The notes: generated from the letters alone by a model not told the origin. Positions 5,632 through 13,164 are shown, counted from the stretch's first letter. The stretch is 15,078 bases of DNA from Candidatus Altarchaeum sp. (GCA_018260755.1 JAGTWP010000036.1:1-15078); one strand, 5' to 3'. Numbers and translations: made by a program.

Positions 5632-7347
5632 ATGGATATAGAAGAAAGACAGTATTTTGAGAAATTTTCGAATGAAATCAGCGGTGCAGGAACTTTAACA
5701 AAGGAAAATGTCCGAAAGACCTTTCTTGAATTAAAAGATTCTGTTAATGAATTGTCGGATGACGACTTGTTTAGCAAAATATTACTGTTTCTTGAAAAAA
5801 AGATTGATGAAGACGAATCGCTTTCTATGGCTCAAAAAGATACAAAATCAATTTCTCTGAAAATAAAAATTTTTAAGAAAAATCCGAATACAGAAAAATA
5901 CAAACTTGTTTATGGTTATCTAACAACTATTGCTGCTGAGACACTTGGAAATTTTTCTGTCCGGTCGGATAAATCGCCTGATTATATAGGTATTGACCTT
6001 GAAAAAGGAAATTTAACCGCAAAAAAAGGCGGAAATTTTGTCGGGACAAATATGTCTGGCGGAAGCATTCACATTCTTGAAAATACAGGAATGTTTGCAG
6101 GTCAAAGAATGTCCGGTGGAAATATTAAAATAGATGGAACTGCGGGAGTTTGTCTTGGAGACGGAATAAAAGGTGGGAAAATCGAGGCAAAAATGGCTGA
6201 TAAAACCGCAAACATGAGCGAAAAGGTCAGTGTTGAAAAATATACTGAAAATACTCCTTTGCAAAAAATAGATAAAACATCGCTAATAAGTAATTATGAT
6301 ATTGAAAGATATGCGAAAGAAGCACTTAAAAACATCAACGAATTTGAAAAAAGAAATGCAATGACTAAAAAAGAGAGTGCAGGCACATTAAACAACATTG
6401 ATGCCGGTAAGGAAGTAAGCGAAGAAGTTAGTAAAGAAATCAACTCGCTTAAATTTGAAAAAGTAAAGCAAGAAACAGGTAATTTAACACATAATTTTAA
6501 TGAAAAAAGCGAGGAACAAAACAATAAAATTTTGTTGAGCAATATTATACAGGAAATTTATGGTGATGTAAATATAGAAAAAATACAAGGGATTGACTAT
6601 GTCCGTGAGAGTGAAAGAAATACAAATCGGAACGAATCTTTTGGTAAAATTTTTGTTACCGGACAGAAAGAAGAAGAGAAAGACAGATACAGGGATGAAA
6701 ATTTTGAACGTTTGAAATTGCTTTTTGAGTATAAAGAAGCAAACAAAGATGAAATTTTAACGATAAATTTAGGTATTAATGACATTGAAAAAATTCTGAA
6801 TAATGTAACTCCTTTAACTCTTTTAGAGAAGATAATTATAGGATATTTGACATCGGTTGCAGCGGAAAAATTGGCAATAAGAGGAGAGGCATTGGTTATT
6901 GAAAAAAATTTTGACTATATCGGAATAGAAATGAAAGACGGAAAAATTTTAGTTAAAAATGCAGGGGATTATATAGGTAAAAATATGTATGACGGAGAGA
7001 TAAAGGTTGAAGAGGATACATTGGGAAATGTCGGTGAAGGTATGGTCGGGGGAAAAATTGAAATCGCAGGAGATGTTTATGGTGATTATGTCGGGTGGAG
7101 GATGGAAGGAGGGGAAATTTTAATCAAAGGTAGATGCAGAAATTTTATCGGACTGAGAATGATCGACGGAAAAATCACAGTTGAAAAATCCGCAGGAAAC
7201 GGAATTGGCGAGAGTATGGAAGGAGGGGAAATTTTAATCAGAGGAAGATGCGGAGTTGTTGGAAAGTGGATGAAAAAAGGAATAATACGGATTAAGGAAG
7301 GTATAATAAGTAAGGAAAGAGAAGGAGGGGAAATTTATACATTATAA
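5632..7347 (+). CDS. two-module GXGXG (FwdC/GltB-C-like) beta-helix protein
   Basis: A 571-residue cytoplasmic protein with two copies of a GXGXG right-handed beta-helix module, the fold of the glutamate synthase C-terminal domain and formylmethanofuran dehydrogenase subunit C. Module 1 (about 93-185) starts with YGYLTTIAAETLGNFSV and has coils such as NFVGTNMSGGSIHI, MFAGQRMSGGNIKI and CLGDGIKGGKIEA. Module 2 (about 403-560) starts with the similar IGYLTSVAAEKLAIRGEA and has six or more coils of the form x-x-x-G-x-x-M-x-G-G-x-I-x-I. A charged, probably flexible linker (about 190-390) joins them. Known GXGXG domains are structural parts of larger enzymes; none of those partners is nearby. It follows atpD by 19 bp, suggesting co-transcription. 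Function unknown. Confidence 0.8.
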   Translation: MDIEERQYFEKFSNEISGAGTLTKENVRKTFLELKDSVNELSDDDLFSKILLFLEKKIDEDESLSMAQKDTKSISLKIKIFKKNPNTEKYKLVYGYLTTIAAETLGNFSVRSDKSPDYIGIDLEKGNLTAKKGGNFVGTNMSGGSIHILENTGMFAGQRMSGGNIKIDGTAGVCLGDGIKGGKIEAKMADKTANMSEKVSVEKYTENTPLQKIDKTSLISNYDIERYAKEALKNINEFEKRNAMTKKESAGTLNNIDAGKEVSEEVSKEINSLKFEKVKQETGNLTHNFNEKSEEQNNKILLSNIIQEIYGDVNIEKIQGIDYVRESERNTNRNESFGKIFVTGQKEEEKDRYRDENFERLKLLFEYKEANKDEILTINLGINDIEKILNNVTPLTLLEKIIIGYLTSVAAEKLAIRGEALVIEKNFDYIGIEMKDGKILVKNAGDYIGKNMYDGEIKVEEDTLGNVGEGMVGGKIEIAGDVYGDYVGWRMEGGEILIKGRCRNFIGLRMIDGKITVEKSAGNGIGESMEGGEILIRGRCGVVGKWMKKGIIRIKEGIISKEREGGEIYTL

Positions 7348-7405
7348 AAATTTATGCTTTATAAAATTTAATATTACAGTTGTAATTTATTCGGTTAATA
7401 TATTT

Positions 7406-7443
7406 AAAATTTAAAATAATTTCACTTCGTTCAAATATTTTTA
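7406..7443 (+). promoter_or_regulatory. promoter region of S27e with shared upstream element
   Basis: The block AAAATTTAAAATAATTTC followed by ACTTCGTTCAAATATTT matches the atpD upstream block at 4902-4936. Here CAAATATTT ends 15 nt before the ATG, against 26 nt for atpD, a shift of about one DNA turn. A further TATA-like stretch (AATATATTTAAA, near 7398-7409) may be the actual TBP site, which would leave a leader of about 25 nt. Confidence 0.45.
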
Positions 7444-7454
7444 ATAAATTAAAA

Positions 7455-7676
7455 ATGGTTAAGAGCAGAAAGGTAAGAAGCAGATTTTTGTATGTGCAAT
7501 GTAATCATTGCAACAACAAACAGGTAGTATTCGGATGTACAAAAACAAAGGTAAATTGTCTGGCATGTAACACTCCTTTATTGGTTCCGACAGGAGGAAA
7601 AGCGTTGCTTGCAAAAAATCCAGCTACAAAACTACCGAATGCACATATTTTAGAGATACTTGATAGAAATTTATAA
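7455..7676 (+). CDS. rps27e: small ribosomal subunit protein eS27 (S27e)
   Basis: A 73-residue zinc-ribbon ribosomal protein found in archaea and eukaryotes but not bacteria. The zinc ligands are C16 and C19 (CNHC) and C35 and C38 (CLAC); an additional C28 is present. The motifs SRFLYVQCNHC, VNCLACNTPLLVPTGGKA and the length are typical. It binds 16S rRNA in the small-subunit body. In many archaea the next gene encodes translation factor aIF2-alpha; here two tRNA-Pro genes follow instead. Confidence 0.97.
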   Translation: MVKSRKVRSRFLYVQCNHCNNKQVVFGCTKTKVNCLACNTPLLVPTGGKALLAKNPATKLPNAHILEILDRNL

Positions 7677-7716
7677 ATTTCGAATTAAATTTCAGGCATT
7701 ATTTTTTTATTTTTTA

Positions 7717-7790
7717 GGGGTTGTAGGGTAGCTTGGTTATCCTTTTAGCTTTGGGAGCTAGAGACCTGAGTTCAAATCTCGGCGACCCCA
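7717..7790 (+). tRNA. tRNA-Pro(TGG)
   Basis: A 74-nt gene with acceptor GGGGTTG/CGACCCC, anticodon stem TTAGC/GCTAG, loop TTTGGGA and T stem CTGAG/CTCGG around TTCAAAT. The anticodon TGG is at 7752-7754, followed by G37. Discriminator A, no encoded CCA, no intron. It lies 40 bp after the S27e gene and is about 85% identical to the next tRNA. Confidence 0.93.
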
Positions 7791-7876
7791 ATGAAAATTT
7801 TTAGAGAAGTAGAAGGATAAAAAAGTCCTTTTGGAAAATAAAATTTTGTTGAAGTAATTTTTATTTTTTTGTATGT

Positions 7877-7890
7877 AATTATAATTTTAT
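7877..7890 (+). promoter_or_regulatory. TATA-like box for tRNA-Pro(CGG)
   Basis: AATTATAATTTTAT is centred about 26 nt upstream of the second tRNA-Pro, indicating that this tRNA can be transcribed on its own. Confidence 0.4.
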
Positions 7891-7909
7891 GAATGTATGT
7901 TTATTATAT

Positions 7910-7982
7910 GGGGTCGTAGGGTAGCTTGGTATCCTTGTAGCTTCGGGAGCTATAGACCTGAGTTCAAATCTCAGCGACCCCA
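7910..7982 (+). tRNA. tRNA-Pro(CGG)
   Basis: A 73-nt gene with acceptor GGGGTCG/CGACCCC, anticodon loop TTCGGGA and T stem CTGAG/CTCAG around TTCAAAT. The anticodon CGG is at 7944-7946, followed by G37. It ends in A then a T run (TTTTTT) that can serve as terminator. Strong similarity to tRNA-Pro(TGG) 119 bp upstream indicates a tandem duplication followed by anticodon change. Confidence 0.93.
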
Positions 7983-8017
7983 TTTTTTGAATTTTGGTTG
8001 TATAAAATATTCCAAAT

Positions 8018-9019
8018 TTAAACCTCGCCAACAATTTCTTCAAACATATCTTCCATTTTTACAATTCCTTTAACTTTTTTATTTTCGTCAATAACCATAG
8101 CAAATTTTAGTCGCTTCTCTTTCATTTCCTTAAATACAGATCCTACCTTTTTCTCCTTCCCTACAAAATAAGGTGCAATTAAAATTTCTTTCAAGGATGC
8201 CTTTAGTGACTTTTGTGAGTCCGGCGAGTCCATGCTCTTAATCAGGCATTTCAGCCCTTCTTTTACATTTAAAATTCCCGTAATACTGCTGTTGTCATAA
8301 ATAATAATAAAGTCGCTTTTTGCATTTGCCAAAATTTCAGATATTTTATTTTCATCAGAATTTATATTCAATGTTTCGGCATGCACTATGGGAATCATCG
8401 GTTCCGCAACAGTAACATCATTAAAAGCCAAAGCCCTTTCTATCATTTTCTTTTCCTCCGGCAATATATCTAATTTCATCTGACTTTGTTTTAACATTGA
8501 TTCCAGTTCTCCTTCTTCAATTTCCCTTTCTTTCTCCTTTTTTATATTTAAAATTTTAAAAAATAAAGTTGTTTCTTTATCAAAAAACAAAATTACCAGA
8601 TACATAATTTTTGAAATTTTTTTAAGTGTGGGAGCAAAAGATAAAGCAAATTTTTCATTTTCAAGCCCGTATTTCTTTGGAAGTATCTGTATAAATATTA
8701 ATGCGAAGATTGTCATTCCAATATCAATAACTGCTATTCCTAACCCGCCACCACTAAATTCCTTTGCGATAGCTGTCAGTAAAGTGGTTGCAATAATTAC
8801 GCTGATAAGCTGTCCGCTTAAAACGAGAATTAATGTCTTATGATAATTATCCCTGAAATATTCAAGAATTTCAGCATTCTTTGCCTTTAGTCGTAATAAA
8901 TGAGAGACCCTTTGCGAAGGAATAGAAACAAATGAAATTTCAGATACAGAAAGGAAAAATGCGAAAATCAGCATAACAATACTTATTCCTATATATAAAG
9001 ATATTTGAATCGGTTCCAT
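8018..9019 (-). CDS. CNNM/CorC-type membrane protein lacking the CorC domain
   Basis: A 333-residue protein with a DUF21 (CNNM) transmembrane domain (about four membrane segments, 5-28, 62-84, 94-111, 136-150) followed by a CBS pair (about 200-330) ending FAMVIDENKKVKGIVKMEDM and EEIVGE. Family members move or sense Mg2+/Co2+ as dimers, with the CBS pair binding nucleotide. The C-terminal CorC_HlyC domain is absent. The first membrane segment has the conserved-type glutamate (SVSEISF, E27), while the third has QILPKK, with Gln where the family's EIxPK motif has Glu. It starts 10 bp after the stop of its longer paralogue, so the two are co-transcribed. Confidence 0.88.
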   Translation of the reverse strand: MEPIQISLYIGISIVMLIFAFFLSVSEISFVSIPSQRVSHLLRLKAKNAEILEYFRDNYHKTLILVLSGQLISVIIATTLLTAIAKEFSGGGLGIAVIDIGMTIFALIFIQILPKKYGLENEKFALSFAPTLKKISKIMYLVILFFDKETTLFFKILNIKKEKEREIEEGELESMLKQSQMKLDILPEEKKMIERALAFNDVTVAEPMIPIVHAETLNINSDENKISEILANAKSDFIIIYDNSSITGILNVKEGLKCLIKSMDSPDSQKSLKASLKEILIAPYFVGKEKKVGSVFKEMKEKRLKFAMVIDENKKVKGIVKMEDMFEEIVGEV

Positions 9020-9029
9020 TTTTATATTT

Positions 9030-10310
9030 TTATGTTTGTTCTTCTCGTTCCTGTTTTTTATGAATGACCTTAACGGCCTTAATTTTATTTCTTTCTAATT
9101 TATCTACTATAAATCTAAAATTTTTGAAGTCAATACCTTCTCCTTTTTTTGGCAATCTTCCAAGTTTTGTTATTATGCATCCGGCAAGTGTTCTGTAATC
9201 ACCGTCCGGTTCTATCTCTTCATTGAAGAAGTCCCCTACATCTTCTATTTCTGTCACCCCTAAAAATAATACAATATTCTTGTCTTTATCCAATACAATG
9301 GTTGTGTTTTTCTCCCAGCTTTCCGGCATCTCTCCGACAATTTCTTCGACTAAATCATCTACTGTTACAATTCCTACTGTTCCTCCGTATTCATCAATAA
9401 CTATTGCCATTCTAATACCATTACTTTGTAAATCCTTGAACGCATCACTTATATTTTTTGTTTTCGGAATAACATAAGCATCCTGAATTTTTTCTTTTAT
9501 TATTTCCTTCAATTGCCTTCCTTTGTTTTTTATCATCTCGGCAAGCACATTTTGTGTATTTATAATCCCTTTAATGTTATCTATATTATCCTCATAAACG
9601 GGTATCCGTGAATAATGTATTTCCATTAAAAAAATTTTTATTTCATCATCACTATTATTAATATCAATACCTTTTACCATTGTCCTGTGTCTCATAACCT
9701 CTTCAACACTTATATCTTTAAATTCAAAAATATTTTCTATAAAGTCCTTTTCATCAGATAGAACAACACCCTCTTCTTCTCCGATAGTTGCCATACTAAT
9801 TATTTCTTCTTCACCGATTTTCTTATTTTCCTGTTTTTCAATCTTAAAAAATTTCAGTATTGAATTTCCAATAGTATCAAACAAGACCCCGAAGGGATAT
9901 AAAATTTTTATAACATATTTTGTAAATTTTGAAATTTTTAATGCCCACTTTTCATTTCCGATGGCATAACTTTCTCCTATAATTTCAGAAAATGTTACAA
10001 ATAGCAAAGACATAACAACTATTGAAATTAGAGAACCGATATTACCGAAAATTTCTATCGCAGTATCTGCTGCCAATGTTGTGCCAAAAATAATACTTAT
10101 TTCTGTTCCAATCAGAGTTATAACAAGCAGGTATTTATGTTCCCTTACTTCTTTTAAAATTTCGCTGTTCTTTACTTTGGAATTAACCAAATGATTTATT
10201 CTTGTTCTTGAAGTTGAAAAAATAGAGACCTGGGAGCTTGTAAAAAGGAATGCGGATACAACCGACAGAATAACCAAAATTATTACGGTAAAAATATGAA
10301 ATATCTCCAT
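9030..10310 (-). CDS. CNNM/CorC-type membrane protein, full domain set
   Basis: A 426-residue protein with a DUF21 membrane domain (about four segments, 5-27, 60-80, 92-111, 132-153), a CBS pair (about 205-328, with HYSRIPVYEDNIDNIKGI and MAIVIDEYGGTVGIVTVDDL) and a C-terminal CorC_HlyC domain (about 335-418, with PDGDYRTLAGCIITKLGRLP). This is the classical haemolysin-C or CNNM architecture for divalent-cation transport or homeostasis. The first segment reads TSSQVSIF with Q27 where the family usually has Glu, and the third reads FSEIIGES, keeping the Glu (E109) but lacking the Pro-Lys. It is first in a two-gene operon with the shorter paralogue; a long non-coding region lies upstream. Confidence 0.92.
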   Translation of the reverse strand: MEIFHIFTVIILVILSVVSAFLFTSSQVSIFSTSRTRINHLVNSKVKNSEILKEVREHKYLLVITLIGTEISIIFGTTLAADTAIEIFGNIGSLISIVVMSLLFVTFSEIIGESYAIGNEKWALKISKFTKYVIKILYPFGVLFDTIGNSILKFFKIEKQENKKIGEEEIISMATIGEEEGVVLSDEKDFIENIFEFKDISVEEVMRHRTMVKGIDINNSDDEIKIFLMEIHYSRIPVYEDNIDNIKGIINTQNVLAEMIKNKGRQLKEIIKEKIQDAYVIPKTKNISDAFKDLQSNGIRMAIVIDEYGGTVGIVTVDDLVEEIVGEMPESWEKNTTIVLDKDKNIVLFLGVTEIEDVGDFFNEEIEPDGDYRTLAGCIITKLGRLPKKGEGIDFKNFRFIVDKLERNKIKAVKVIHKKQEREEQT

Positions 10311-10356
10311 TTTAATATAGAATTGCTTTTAAATTGCTTTTACTTGTGTCTGTTCA

Positions 10357-10458
10357 TTAAAAACATTTCAAATTTCTAAAGGTACCATCAAATCCCATCT
10401 CTCCAAATCCCTTCATACAAGTTTCTTCAAATTTATTTTTCAAAGAGTGTAATTTCAT
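10357..10458 (-). CDS. possible small protein, 33 residues
   Basis: A minus-strand ATG ORF encodes MKLHSLKNKFEETCMKGF, then GEMGFDGTFRNLKCF and a stop. It is less AT-biased in amino-acid content than random frames here (several Gly, two Cys) and stands alone in a long gap upstream of the CNNM operon. No family is recognised and no promoter or ribosome binding site decides it. It may be a gene remnant. Confidence 0.25.
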   Translation of the reverse strand: MKLHSLKNKFEETCMKGFGEMGFDGTFRNLKCF

Positions 10459-10773
10459 TTTCTTATGCTTTTAAATTTTATGCCTTTAAGTTAAAGATTA
10501 CTTAAATAATTTTGTTTTGTTTGCTAAATTTAACTATTTTTCCGGCAAGATATATTTATTTATTTATTTCCAACATTCCGCACATCATCATTAATGTACT
10601 AACTTTGCAGATTATGTATAAAATTTAGAGTAAATTTGCCCTAAAAAAATTTAAAAATATGGTGGTGCTAAACAAGTAATGATAAAATTTAATATTTAAA
10701 CCAAAATTCAATAAGGGGAAAGGTTAAAATACATAAAATTGTTACAAAATATCATTACATCTTTATCACTACC

Positions 10774-10821
10774 GAAAATTTTATATAGCAAAAATTTTAT
10801 ATAGCAAAAATTTTATATAGC
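10774..10821 (+). repeat. three tandem 16-bp repeats containing TATA-box-like sequence
   Basis: The unit AAAAATTTTATATAGC occurs at 10774-10789 (first base G), 10790-10805 and 10806-10821. Each carries TTTTATATA, matching the archaeal TATA consensus in plus orientation. It lies just beyond the scpA stop codon. It could be a slippage product, a cluster of TBP sites driving an antisense transcript, or protein-binding iterons. Confidence 0.9.
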
Positions 10822-10844
10822 AAATTTATTATCTAACAATTTCG

Positions 10845-11582
10845 TTATGTGTTTTTTCCCAGCAGGATAAAAATCTCTCCGTATAATTCATCCTGTTTCA
10901 GCAAAATTTTTCCTTCATCTGATAAAAACAGCAGGGAGATAAAATTTCGGACAAATTTTTCCTTATCTGATATTTGCGAAAATTTCACAAATTTTTCATT
11001 ATTATTTTCCCCATTTTTATTGATATTTTCATTATTATTTAAGAAATTTATTATTTCCTTGTAAATTTCATCTATGCTTTTTTTTATATCCGCAGAAGGG
11101 GTTATTTCAATAGTCGGTCTTTCAATCGTCTTTTTTTTATTTTTTCTTTCATTTACTTCTGATTTCTCTGTTTTCAACACCTCGTTTATTGCGTTCATTA
11201 ATTCGTCTGCCGAAATTTTTCTCTTTAAAACACGCTTCGAAATAAGAGAAAGGTCACCTAAATTTAGTTTATCTCTTGATTCGTGTTCGCTGTCATAATA
11301 TGCATCCTCGTCCATGTTCATGTCTGCATAATCTTCTTCTTTGTTTTCTTCATTCATTAATACATCTGCCTTCATCCTTAAAAGAACAGCACAAACAATC
11401 AGGGCATTAGCAGGAATTTTAAAATTTAAGTCCTTCAGATCTTCTATTTTTGCAGAATACTCCTTTGCTAATTTGACAATATCCACATTCCAGGGATCCA
11501 TTGTGCTTAATATTTCATAAAGAGTATCCTTCCAAAACTCTCCTTCTTTTATGTCTGCATACCTGCTTTCTAATTCCTGCAT
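10845..11582 (-). CDS. scpA: segregation and condensation protein ScpA (kleisin)
   Basis: A 245-residue kleisin. The N-terminal helical domain contains DTLYEILSTMDPWNVDIVKL (19-38) and NALIVCAVLLRMKADVLM (59-76), both diagnostic of archaeal ScpA. A charged, variable middle (about 78-200) follows, and a C-terminal winged-helix domain (FVRNFISLLFLSDEGKILL, then DELYGEIFILL). ScpA bridges the heads of an SMC dimer to close the chromosome-organising ring. No smc or scpB lies in the window. It diverges from the PDCD5-family gene with a 123-bp spacer between the starts. Confidence 0.92.
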   Translation of the reverse strand: MQELESRYADIKEGEFWKDTLYEILSTMDPWNVDIVKLAKEYSAKIEDLKDLNFKIPANALIVCAVLLRMKADVLMNEENKEEDYADMNMDEDAYYDSEHESRDKLNLGDLSLISKRVLKRKISADELMNAINEVLKTEKSEVNERKNKKKTIERPTIEITPSADIKKSIDEIYKEIINFLNNNENINKNGENNNEKFVKFSQISDKEKFVRNFISLLFLSDEGKILLKQDELYGEIFILLGKNT

Positions 11583-11705
11583 TTTTAATTATTTTTGGTT
11601 GCTTTGTAATTATTAGTTGTTATTTATTTTCTAATTAAAAATTAAAAATTAAAAACAAATTTAACATTCACCTAATTTAACATACATAATTATATTTAAT
11701 TTAAA
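11583..11705. promoter_or_regulatory. divergent promoter region between scpA and the PDCD5 gene
   Basis: A 123-bp AT-rich spacer. A TATA-like AATTATATTTAA (about 11686-11697) precedes the PDCD5-family ATG at 11706 by a distance giving a very short or absent leader. ATTAAAAATTAAAAATTAAAAA near 11635-11656 is a 7-bp slippage repeat. Confidence 0.4.
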
Positions 11706-12050
11706 ATGGCTAATGATAACCTTGAAGAAATAAGGAAGCGAAAAATGCAGCAGATGTATCAGGAAAAGATGCAGGAACAATACGAAGGAGAACAACAGGA
11801 GAAACAGGCCTCACAGCAATTAAAAGCACTTACCGATAAAATTTTAACATCCGAAGCAAGCGAACGGCTAAATAACATCCGCTTTGGAATGCCGGACTTT
11901 GCCCGCCAGATTGAAATTTTACTCGTTCAGTTGTATCAGGCGGGAAAAATAAGGGGACAGATTGATGATGAACAATTCAAGAAAATACTTATTCAGCTTA
12001 AATCAGATAAATCGGAGGAATCAGGAGGTATAACAAGAATTTCCAAATAA
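11706..12050 (+). CDS. PDCD5-family DNA-binding protein
   Basis: A 114-residue protein of the archaeal and eukaryotic PDCD5 (programmed cell death 5) family, of normal length. It has the acidic and glutamine-rich N-terminal helix (LEEIRKRKMQQMYQEKMQEQ), the core helix bundle with LTSEASERLNNIRFGMPDFA and the segment LLVQLYQAGKIRGQIDDEQFK that defines the family. Archaeal members bind DNA in vitro, and their cellular role is unsettled. The start is supported by the family's short N-terminus and the TATA-like box upstream. Confidence 0.95.
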   Translation: MANDNLEEIRKRKMQQMYQEKMQEQYEGEQQEKQASQQLKALTDKILTSEASERLNNIRFGMPDFARQIEILLVQLYQAGKIRGQIDDEQFKKILIQLKSDKSEESGGITRISK

Positions 12051-12118
12051 ATTTATGTGAATAAACTTAAATTAACAGAATAATTAAAATAAAGTATTTG
12101 TTTAGATTTGGATTTTAC

Positions 12119-12253
12119 TGAAAACTATACTAAAACCTATGAGTTTTCAATCTTTAAAAATCTGTAAGATTTTTAAATTACCTCGTCATATTTGATTTTG
12201 CAGTTATTTTTAAAACCCCGAGTTTTGAAAATCTCCGAGCAACAGCGAGGTGA
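12119..12253 (+). ncRNA. candidate structured RNA or terminator cluster
   Basis: Three nested or consecutive stems lie between the PDCD5 and CBS genes. TGAAAACT (12119-12126) pairs with AGTTTTCA (12142-12149). TTTAAAAATCT (12153-12163) pairs perfectly with AGATTTTTAAA (12167-12177) over a 3-nt loop. TTACCTCG (12178-12185) pairs with CGAGGTGA (12246-12253), enclosing a further 10-bp hairpin TTTTTAAAAC/GTTTTGAAAA (12207-12216 and 12222-12231) with loop CCCGA. The outer stem is followed by TTTTTT. The GC-containing closing stem is unusual in this AT-rich spacer. It may be an independent small RNA, a 3' UTR structure of the PDCD5 mRNA, or a leader of the CBS gene. No known family is recognised. 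Confidence 0.45.
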
Positions 12254-12345
12254 TTTTTTCACAATTTTCACACTTAATTTTTTAAGCAGCTAAACAAATA
12301 CAAAATAAATTTAACCAAATAAATCTTAAATAAATTTAATTAAAA

Positions 12346-13143
12346 ATGTCAAAATTTGAAAATTTAGTCGTTATAGATAAGGGAAAAACATGCAGTTACG
12401 CATTGAAATTAATGGATAAAAATAAAATTTCAAGGTTGCTTGCGGTTGAGAAAGATAAGGTTATTGGAATAGTAACTTATCTTGACATAATAAATGCCCT
12501 GAACAATCCAAGAAAGAGAAAAAATTTAAACAATGCGAGAATCAGGGTTTCATCTGCAATGACAAAGGAACTTACTGCTGCAAAACCATCTTCATCAACA
12601 AGGGAAATAGCGGCTCTTATGATTAAAAATAAAATTTCTTCCGTAATAATTGAAGACCCTAAAAATAATTCCGTAAATTTAATAACAAAGACGGATTTGG
12701 TTAAGCAGGCATTGAACTCCGAGGTTCCTGCTTCTATGATATATACAAAAAATGCAATTTCTGTTTTCCAGACAGATACTGTCGTATTTGCGAGAAAAAT
12801 AATGGAAAAAAACGGAACACACAGATTGTTGGTTATTGATAAAGAAGATGGCGATTTGTTAGGCATTATAACGGAAAAAGATATTGCACACGCCTTAAAA
12901 TTATTCAGGGATCTAACTGCGGATTACTCGCATCCGGATATAAAATTATTGAAGGTCTCTGATTTTATGAAAAAGAACTTAAGGACATTAAATAATGATG
13001 CAAAGATAAAAGATGCTGCAAAAATTATGCTTGAAAATAACATTTCGGGAATACCTGTTAGCGGGGAAGACGGAAATTTTGGAATGATTACAAAGACAGA
13101 TATTGTAAGGGGAATATCAGACGGACTTATATTTACAAAGTAA
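12346..13143 (+). CDS. four-CBS-domain protein
   Basis: A 265-residue soluble protein made only of four CBS motifs, hence two Bateman modules: about 8-53, 70-127, 135-195 and 205-262. Each ends in the typical G-I-[IV]-T-x-x-D-[IL] strand-helix, for example VIGIVTYLDI, LLGIITEKDI and FGMITKTDIV; the second is degenerate (VNLITKTDLV). Stand-alone archaeal CBS proteins bind adenine nucleotides or S-adenosyl ligands and act as energy or metabolite sensors; the ligand and partner here are unknown. It is a single gene with its own AT-rich upstream region, following the structured intergenic element. Confidence 0.93.
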   Translation: MSKFENLVVIDKGKTCSYALKLMDKNKISRLLAVEKDKVIGIVTYLDIINALNNPRKRKNLNNARIRVSSAMTKELTAAKPSSSTREIAALMIKNKISSVIIEDPKNNSVNLITKTDLVKQALNSEVPASMIYTKNAISVFQTDTVVFARKIMEKNGTHRLLVIDKEDGDLLGIITEKDIAHALKLFRDLTADYSHPDIKLLKVSDFMKKNLRTLNNDAKIKDAAKIMLENNISGIPVSGEDGNFGMITKTDIVRGISDGLIFTK

Positions 13144-13164
13144 ATTTAGACCCTAACTTTGCCT

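Larger units (their letters stand above)
10311..10844. other. 534-bp intergenic region without a convincing gene
   Basis: It lies between the start of the CNNM operon and the end of scpA. It must hold the CNNM operon promoter. It contains one 33-codon minus-strand ORF (10357-10458, MKLHSLKNKFEETC...) whose reality is uncertain, and a triple 16-bp repeat at 10774-10821. It could also host an unrecognised small RNA; nothing fits a known family. Confidence 0.6.

Noticed and set aside
10570-10600. Possible box C/D small RNA on the minus strand (ATGATGA near 10585)
   Set aside because: No matching D box or C'/D' pair lies at a suitable distance.
10774-10821. CRISPR array
   Set aside because: Units are 16 bp, directly tandem and without spacers.
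12477-12866. A 129-codon minus-strand frame inside the CBS gene
   Set aside because: It lies fully opposite a well-supported four-CBS protein and shows no recognisable domain.
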